NCBI RefSeq assembly: GCF_902459535.1
Contig: NZ_LR699553.1
Coordinates: 3,410,001-3,474,000, forward strand
DNA: 64,000 nucleotides
Reading direction: 5' to 3'
Source of the DNA: Paraburkholderia dioscoreae
GTDB lineage: Bacteria > Pseudomonadota > Gammaproteobacteria > Burkholderiales > Burkholderiaceae
Below, piece by piece: positions 58,813-64,000 of this stretch (positions within the stretch are counted from its first letter, which is position 1; each line of letters starts with the position of its first letter). The translations under genes were made by a program, and so were the position numbers. The notes beneath the pieces were generated by a model. The model had not been told where the DNA came from. It did not search any database and was given only the letters and a program-made list of their open reading frames with translations.

Positions 58813-61512
58813 ATGGACGCCATCCGCAACAAGCCTCGCTCGACACCGTCCGCACCTGGCGCAAACACATTCACCGGCTTCGTGCGCGTGCGCGGCGCGC
58901 GTGAACACAATCTGAAAAACATCGACGTGCAGATTCCGCGTGACGCGCTGGTCGTGTTCACCGGCGTGTCCGGCTCGGGCAAATCGTCGCTGGCATTCGG
59001 CACGCTGTACGCGGAGGCGCAGCGGCGCTATTTCGAATCGGTCGCACCGTATGCGAGGCGCCTGATCGACCAGGTCGGCGTGCCTGAAGTCGACGCAATT
59101 GAAGGCCTGCCGCCCGCGGTCGCCTTGCAGCAGCAACGCGGCACGCCGAGCGCGCGCTCCTCGGTGGGCAGCGTGACAACGCTGTCGAGCCTCGTGCGCA
59201 TGCTGTATTCGCGCACCGGCGACTATCCGCCGAAGCAGCCCATGCTGTTCGCCGAAGATTTCTCGCCGAACACAGTGCAAGGCGCCTGTCCGACTTGCCA
59301 CGGACTCGGTCGCGTGTATGAAGTCACCGAAAGATCGATGGTGCCCGACGACTCGTTGACCATTCGCGAGCGCGCGATCGCCGCATGGCCGCCCGCATGG
59401 CACGGACAGAATCTGCGCGACATTCTGGTCACACTCGGCTACGACGTCGATACGCCGTGGCGCGACTTGCCGAAAAAAGACCGCGACTGGATTCTCTTCA
59501 CGGACGAACAGCCAACCGCTCCCGTCTACGCCGGCCTTACGCCGAAGGAAACCCGCGCTGCGCTCAAGCGCAAGGACGAGCCGAGCTATCAGGGCACTTT
59601 CACCGGCGCGCGGCGCTACGTGCTGCACACCTTCGCCAACACCCAAAGCGCGCTGATGAAAAAACGCGTGTCGCAGTTCATGATCGGCAGCGTCTGCCCG
59701 GCCTGTCACGGCAAGCGGCTCAAGAAAGAAGCGCTCTCGGTGAAGTTCGCCGGACTCGATATCGGCGAGTTTTCGCAGTTGCCGCTCGCCAGACTTGCCG
59801 CGATGCTCGAGCCGATCGCTCGCGGTGAATGGCCGGAAACGGCTGACGCGAATTCCGGCACCGGCGCCGGCAAAACCGCCGGCAAAGGCAGCGTGCTCAG
59901 CAGAAGCGCCATGCGCGATGCCGTCGACAAACGGGTCGCATCAGGCGGCTCCGCGCACAAGGCCTCGCCGGACGTGCGGCGCACGCCCAACCTGTCCGAG
60001 GAAAAGCGCGTCGCCGCGCAACGCATCGCAGCCGAACTGCTCGAACGGCTGACGACGCTGGTCGATCTGGGCCTGGGTTATCTCGCGCTGGAGCGCAGTA
60101 CGCCCACGCTGTCGTCTGGCGAATTGCAGCGCCTGCGACTCGCCACGCAGTTGTCGTCGCAGCTGTTCGGCGTCGTGTACGTGCTCGATGAGCCGTCGGC
60201 GGGTCTGCATCCCGCCGACGGCGAGGCGCTCTTCAGCGCACTGCAGGGATTGAAGGCGGCGGGCAATTCGCTGTTTGTCGTCGAACACGATTTGCAGATG
60301 ATGCGGCGCGCCGACTGGCTGGTCGACGTCGGTCCGGCGGCGGGCGAAGCCGGCGGCCATGTGGTCTATAGCGGGCCGCCCGCAGGACTCGCGAAGGTTG
60401 AGGCGTCGCAAACGCGCCGGCATCTGTTCGCGCCGCCCGCACCCGTCGACCGCACGCCGCGTGAACCTGCCGGCTGGCTGCGGCTCGCCGGGATCACGCG
60501 CAACAACCTGCACGGGCTGGACGCGGCGTTTCCGCTCGGCTGTCTGACTGCCGTCACCGGTGTGTCGGGCTCGGGAAAATCGAGCCTCGTGAGCCAGGCA
60601 CTGCCCGAGTTGGTTGCAAGCCACCTCGGTCGCGCTTTCGAAAACCCCGACGACGACGAGCAAGACCCGTTGCTCGCCGCCGCGACCGCGCCGACCGGCG
60701 GCCATATCGCCGAAGGCATGGATGCCGTGCGGCGGCTCGTGCGCGTCGATCAGAAACCGATCGGCCGCACGCCGCGCTCCAACCTCGCGACGTACACGGG
60801 CCTGTTCGACCATGTGCGCAAGCTGTTCGCCGACACGCCGCTCGCCCGCAAGCGCCGCTACGGCGCGGGCCGCTTTTCGTTCAACGTGGCGCAAGGCCGT
60901 TGCCCGACTTGCGAAGGCGAGGGTTTTGTCAGCGTCGAACTGCTGTTTTTGCCGAGCGTCTACGCGCCCTGCTCGACGTGTCACGGCACGCGCTACAACC
61001 CGCAGACGCTGGAAATCACATGGCGCGATAAAAACATTGCCGAGGTGCTCGGCCTGACCGTCGACGCCGCCTGCGAATTCTTCGCCGACGAAGCCAGCGT
61101 GATGCGCGCGTTGAAAGTGCTCCGCGACATCGGCCTCGGCTATCTGCGGCTCGGCCAGCCGGCCACCGAGCTGTCCGGGGGCGAAGCCCAGCGCATCAAA
61201 CTCGCCACCGAACTGCAGCGCGCGCAACGCGGCGAGACGCTGTATATCCTCGACGAACCGACCACCGGCCTGCATCCCGCCGACGTCGACCGGCTCATGG
61301 TGCAGCTCCAGGGACTCGTGGATGCCGGCAATACGGTGGTGGTGGTCGAGCACGACATGCGAGTGGCCGCGCAAAGCGACTGGGTCATCGACGTCGGCCC
61401 CGGCGCCGGAGACGCCGGCGGCAACATCGTGGCGAGCGGCACACCCGCCGAGGTCGCGCATGCGAAGGAAAGCCGCACCGCCGGGTATCTGCGGCAACAG
61501 CTCGTAGCGTGA
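58813..61512 (+). CDS. UvrA2-type excinuclease ABC subunit A paralogue
   Basis: 899 aa with two ABC ATPase modules. First Walker A GVSGSGKSS at residues 51-59, signature LSSGELQRLRLATQL, and Walker B VLDEPSAGLHP. Second Walker A GVSGSGKSS at about 583, signature LSGGEAQRIKLATEL, and ILDEPTTGLHP. Zinc-site cysteines are CPACHGKRLKKEA and CPTCEGEGF...CSTCHGTRY. Following the first Walker A the sequence goes straight through the Q-loop area to ACPTCHGLG, without the long UvrB-binding domain and first CPIC pair of canonical UvrA. Such UvrA2 proteins act in DNA-damage or drug tolerance; a partner is not known. A low-complexity Gly/Ala insert lies near residue 360. ATG 58813 chosen over a poorly conserved upstream extension. 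Confidence 0.88.
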   Translation: MDAIRNKPRSTPSAPGANTFTGFVRVRGAREHNLKNIDVQIPRDALVVFTGVSGSGKSSLAFGTLYAEAQRRYFESVAPYARRLIDQVGVPEVDAIEGLPPAVALQQQRGTPSARSSVGSVTTLSSLVRMLYSRTGDYPPKQPMLFAEDFSPNTVQGACPTCHGLGRVYEVTERSMVPDDSLTIRERAIAAWPPAWHGQNLRDILVTLGYDVDTPWRDLPKKDRDWILFTDEQPTAPVYAGLTPKETRAALKRKDEPSYQGTFTGARRYVLHTFANTQSALMKKRVSQFMIGSVCPACHGKRLKKEALSVKFAGLDIGEFSQLPLARLAAMLEPIARGEWPETADANSGTGAGKTAGKGSVLSRSAMRDAVDKRVASGGSAHKASPDVRRTPNLSEEKRVAAQRIAAELLERLTTLVDLGLGYLALERSTPTLSSGELQRLRLATQLSSQLFGVVYVLDEPSAGLHPADGEALFSALQGLKAAGNSLFVVEHDLQMMRRADWLVDVGPAAGEAGGHVVYSGPPAGLAKVEASQTRRHLFAPPAPVDRTPREPAGWLRLAGITRNNLHGLDAAFPLGCLTAVTGVSGSGKSSLVSQALPELVASHLGRAFENPDDDEQDPLLAAATAPTGGHIAEGMDAVRRLVRVDQKPIGRTPRSNLATYTGLFDHVRKLFADTPLARKRRYGAGRFSFNVAQGRCPTCEGEGFVSVELLFLPSVYAPCSTCHGTRYNPQTLEITWRDKNIAEVLGLTVDAACEFFADEASVMRALKVLRDIGLGYLRLGQPATELSGGEAQRIKLATELQRAQRGETLYILDEPTTGLHPADVDRLMVQLQGLVDAGNTVVVVEHDMRVAAQSDWVIDVGPGAGDAGGNIVASGTPAEVAHAKESRTAGYLRQQLVA

Positions 61513-61711
61513 TGGCGAAGGGAGAAAGCGTGCGCACGTCGAACTGATCGGGCGGCTCGACGCCGTGTCGGAACCGGCTCGCCCGTTCCTCTACTGCACG
61601 TTTACGTTTGCGGACGGTCAGTCTTCGCCGCGGATCCACGGGCAGATCGAAGTAACCGACAAACCAGTGGCCCATTCCGCGCCAGCGAAAATCCCGGGCG
61701 CCTGCAGCTAA
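61512..61711 (+). pseudogene. Possible frameshifted small gene coupled to the uvrA2 stop
   Basis: An ATG overlaps the uvrA2 stop (TGATG) but its frame ends after 11 codons (MAKGESVRTSN). From about 61538 a different frame reads in a very protein-like way (VELIGRLDAVSEPARPFL, then YCTFTFADGQSSPRIHGQIE) to TAA at 61709, with no start codon of its own. A shift of one base near 61530-61537 would join the two into a roughly 65-residue protein. It could be a decayed gene, a sequencing error, or chance. A terminator follows at 61731. Confidence 0.35.
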
Positions 61712-61730
61712 AAGATGACGACCAGCAAAA

Positions 61731-61760
61731 GGCCCACCGTTCGCGACGCAGCGGTGGGCC
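61731..61760 (+). terminator. Terminator downstream of uvrA2
   Basis: GGCCCACCG (61731-61739) pairs with CGGTGGGCC (61752-61760), followed by GATTTATTC. A-rich sequence precedes it, so it could work weakly both ways. Confidence 0.65.
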
Positions 61761-62214
61761 GATTTATTCACACACGAATCAGGAAAAGTGTTTTCCTCGT
61801 CAACGAATCCCGCGGACCGATCGTTTACGAAACAATGAGGGCTGAATGCCCGGACTGAAATGGTCGGTAATTAACGAACGTTCGCCCCTTTAAGAAGAAA
61901 ATCCTGCCGATGCGGCAGCGCACAAAATCCACGCGGATTGGCTGATATTAAGCCGATAAGATTGGTGGTGTGCACGAGCAGAGGGCGACGTGCTGAATGA
62001 CCCGCAGGACAAGGCTCGGAACAACACGGGAAGAAATATCGGACTGCTTTGACTGGCGAAAAGCGCAGGAACAGGCAACCGATAAATTCTATTCAAACAT
62101 TCCGTTCCATTGTTGGCCTGTGCCGTTAAAGCAACAAACAACCTATGACCCGCATCAGGCTCTGGTGCAAAACGGGGACCGAGGCAGATAATCGGTTTGT
62201 AAAGGAGAAAGATC
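61761..62214. other. AT-richer intergenic region
   Basis: About 450 bases, distinctly less GC-rich than the surrounding genes (e.g. GGTCGGTAATTAACGAACG at about 61860). No convincing gene seen. The right part is the leader of the small gene at 62215 and should contain its promoter. The lower GC suggests non-coding regulatory DNA or acquired sequence. Confidence 0.4.
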
Positions 62215-62364
62215 ATGGATGCCAAACCACCGAAAGTTCCGACCCCGGATAAAGTCTTTTGCCCGGATCCGGAACCCGCTGGCGTCGAGTTTCTGGGTGC
62301 CGAACTGCCTGAGCATGTTCGTGCCTTTTTCGACGAACAACGCAAGTCGTGCGATTCGAAGTAA
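62215..62364 (+). CDS. 49-residue hypothetical protein
   Basis: Short frame MDAKPPKVPTPDKVFCPDPE, continuing with AGVEFLGAELPEHVRAFFDEQ and ending RKSCDSK. AAAGGAG lies eight bases before the ATG, the best ribosome site in this part of the window, and codon choice is consistent with a real gene. Acidic, Pro-rich at the N-terminus, with a predicted amphipathic helix (PEHVRAFFDEQRKS) and two Cys. No known family recognised. It is unlinked to the neighbours, 290 bases before the chorismate mutase gene. Confidence 0.62.
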   Translation: MDAKPPKVPTPDKVFCPDPEPAGVEFLGAELPEHVRAFFDEQRKSCDSK

Positions 62365-62657
62365 CTATCCAGTTGCGCGATGCAGCATCGGTGTCTGCGC
62401 GTCCGGCACGCGGCGCATGTTGGCACGCGCCCAGATTTTCGTGTTCGAACCGATTCGCGACACGGGGTAAGTTGGTCTGAATTGCACAACGCCGGACCGT
62501 GCTGCCGGCGTATGTTTCTGCACGCTCTCAAGAGGCCGGTCTGGGGGGTTTCCGCGCCCCCTTCGCTTCCCGTGGTGAAAACGAAGATGCCGCATGATCG
62601 GCGCATCGTCTATTCTTCTGGTTTTTCTTCCGCGGCCGCCCGGCCACTGCCACCTCC

Positions 62658-63254
62658 ATGAAACGTTCGTACCGCTTCGGCGCGTCATGCGCGCTCGCGC
62701 TCTTCGCTACCCTCGCTTTCACGCCGGCTCCCGCTATCGCGGATGGTGACGATACCGCCCTCACCAATCTGATTGCGCTGGCTTCGCAGCGTCTCGCGCT
62801 CGCGGAACCGGTGGCGCGCTGGAAGTGGGCCAACCACCAGGACATCACCGACACGCCGCGCGAGAACGCGCTTCTCGCCGATGTCGAAAAGCGCGCTGCT
62901 GCGGGGAATGTCGACCCGGCATTCGCCCGCGCCTTCTTCCAGGATCAGATCGATGCGAGCAAGGACGTGCAAAACGCGCTGTTCGCCACCTGGCGCAGCA
63001 CACAGGCGCCGCAAGGATCCGCGCCCGATCTTGCGACCAGCACAAGACCGCAGTTGGACCGGTTGACGCAATCGCTCGTGGCTGGCCTCGCACGCGTGCA
63101 GCCGCTCCGTGCCGCTCCGGATTGTCCGTCGCGCGTCGCGCAATCGCTCGCGAACTGGAAATCGCTGACCCGCTACGATTCGCTTCGTTCGAGCGCGTTG
63201 ACGCGCGCGCTTGGGCACGTGTGCGAAACGGGTGGCGTGGGTGCGACCGGCTGA
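62658..63254 (+). CDS. aroQ: Secreted chorismate mutase (AroQ gamma class)
   Basis: 198 aa with a signal peptide (YRFGASCALALFATLAFTPAPAIA), so the mature enzyme is periplasmic. The all-helical AroQ fold is clear: LTNLIALASQRLALAEPVARWKWANHQDITDTPRENALLADVEKRAAAGN, with the conserved Arg, Lys and Glu of the active site, and FARAFFQDQIDASKDVQNALF. Two Cys (APDCPSR and GHVCET) would form the disulphide typical of the gamma class. It converts chorismate to prephenate outside the cytosol; the biological purpose in Gram-negative periplasm is unclear. Monocistronic. Confidence 0.9.
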   Translation: MKRSYRFGASCALALFATLAFTPAPAIADGDDTALTNLIALASQRLALAEPVARWKWANHQDITDTPRENALLADVEKRAAAGNVDPAFARAFFQDQIDASKDVQNALFATWRSTQAPQGSAPDLATSTRPQLDRLTQSLVAGLARVQPLRAAPDCPSRVAQSLANWKSLTRYDSLRSSALTRALGHVCETGGVGATG

Positions 63255-63401
63255 TTGGGTCGGCATGAAGCACTAAGCCTGACGCGGGCAGTCCGCCGCG
63301 AAGGCTGAATGCGCGCGTTGGGCTGCGTTGAACGGCGGGTTATCGGCTAGAAATTGAGCGGCTGGAAACAACGCCGCTAAATCCCAAGCAGTTGGACTTC
63401 A

Positions 63402-64000
63402 TCAAGCCACATTGGCCACGGCCGTTCCGCTCGACATGCTCAACGGCATCACCCGCAGGCCCCGGGCAAGATGGCTCTGCAAAATGCGATACGTCGACAA
63501 TTCGAATGCTCCCGCGACGCTCGACGCATGCAACTCAGCAGCCTCCGCGAGCGACGCCGCATGGCCCACGTAGCGCCAACGGTCGACGACATGAAACGCG
63601 CGAGCCTGCGAGGCTTCCTCGCGCTCCTCGAATACGATCGGTCCCTCGAACGGCCAGGGCGCGTCCGCCGGATCGCTCTTCGCCACACGCGGCACCCGGT
63701 TATGGCCAGGGCGCAGCGTCGCGATCCACTGTGCCTCCGCGAGCATCGCGCCCAATTCGCCGCCGGTTGCCCGCCACTCGACACGCCGCACCTGTTGCGC
63801 AAGCCGGATATCTTTGGACGAGCGCCGCTCGCCGGTCAAATGTGAACGCAGCCTCTGACGCACGCGCACGCTTCGCCCGACATACAGAGGCAAGTCCTGC
63901 TCTCCATAGAATGCATACACGCCACAGCCCGCAGGCGCGGTGTCGAGCAGATCTTCCGTGATGTCGCCGGCAAGCCGGTACCGCCGCGTGGTGCGCTCGA
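63402..64000 (-). CDS. GIY-YIG nuclease-domain protein, 5' end missing (probable DnaQ-like exonuclease/GIY-YIG fusion)
   Basis: The frame is open to the right edge (reading RTTRRYRLAGDITEDLLDTA), so the N-terminal part is outside the window. The visible part holds a GIY-YIG domain: GCGVYAFYGEQDLPLYVGRSVRVRQRLRSHLTGERRSSKD, AQQVRRVEWRATGGELGAMLAEAQWI and RPGHNRVP. A C-terminal region of about 100 residues follows. The preceding TTRRYRLAGD stretch matches what I remember as the linker of Burkholderia proteins with an N-terminal DnaQ-type 3'-5' exonuclease; that part is inference. The partner role could be DNA repair like Cho/UvrC. Confidence 0.78.
   Translation of the reverse strand, partial: ERTTRRYRLAGDITEDLLDTAPAGCGVYAFYGEQDLPLYVGRSVRVRQRLRSHLTGERRSSKDIRLAQQVRRVEWRATGGELGAMLAEAQWIATLRPGHNRVPRVAKSDPADAPWPFEGPIVFEEREEASQARAFHVVDRWRYVGHAASLAEAAELHASSVAGAFELSTYRILQSHLARGLRVMPLSMSSGTAVANVA

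Overview
The window is high-GC, gene-dense chromosomal DNA from a betaproteobacterium of the Burkholderia/Paraburkholderia type. This rests on the NAD-linked formate dehydrogenase operon, the DUF2968 and DUF2848 proteins, the purine-catabolic xdhABC/guaD block, a proteobacterial-style manganese riboswitch on a GDT1-family gene, and uniformly GC-rich third codon positions. The genus is inferred. I see no rRNA, CRISPR array, insertion sequence or phage gene. One tRNA (Thr, anticodon CGT) is present.

Layout. 1-3.9 kb: end of a formate dehydrogenase operon (fdsB partial, fdsA, fdsD). 4-7.4 kb: an FAD monooxygenase, then a zinc-type cation diffusion facilitator with its ArsR/SmtB repressor and a clear promoter/operator. 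7.5-18 kb: mixed genes (TPR-glycosyltransferase, MHS carboxylate transporter, GNAT, a one-span unknown protein, DUF2968 protein, glutamine-amidotransferase-type hydrolase, cation:proton antiporter). 18-22.5 kb: a same-strand catabolic-looking set (DUF2848, ACS-family transporter, GntR regulator, amidase) with a promoter and a palindromic candidate operator. 22.6-31.2 kb: dsbB, then purine catabolism (xdhA, xdhB, xdhC, adenine/adenosine deaminase, guanine deaminase).

31.3-50.7 kb is the main specialised region: an aryl-polyene-type pigment cluster. Sixteen minus-strand genes, from the chain-length factor at 50675 down to a ketosynthase ending at 34442, lie head to tail, and every junction but one overlaps (the exception is a 3-base gap). 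They encode a chain-length factor, a PlsC-like acyltransferase, two acyl carrier proteins, a membrane protein, an acyl ligase fused to a dehydratase, a glycosyltransferase fused to a lipid-A-type acyltransferase, a MIO-type aromatic ammonia-lyase, a thioesterase, a LolA-like carrier, an MMPL exporter, three ketosynthases, a second dehydratase and a ketoreductase. Two related secreted proteins follow. Next to them are a divergently transcribed methyltransferase and a flavoprotein with flavin-dependent-halogenase motifs. I read this as: an aryl acid made by the ammonia-lyase is activated and loaded on an ACP, extended to a polyene, possibly methylated and halogenated, joined to a lipid anchor and exported to the outer membrane.

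50.7-64 kb: manganese riboswitch plus GDT1-family exporter, DUF4136 lipoprotein, pepN, a higBA toxin-antitoxin pair, fbp, tRNA-Thr, a UvrA2-type ABC protein with a possible frameshifted coupled gene behind it, a 49-residue small protein with an excellent ribosome binding site, a secreted chorismate mutase, and the C-terminal part of a GIY-YIG protein running off the right edge.
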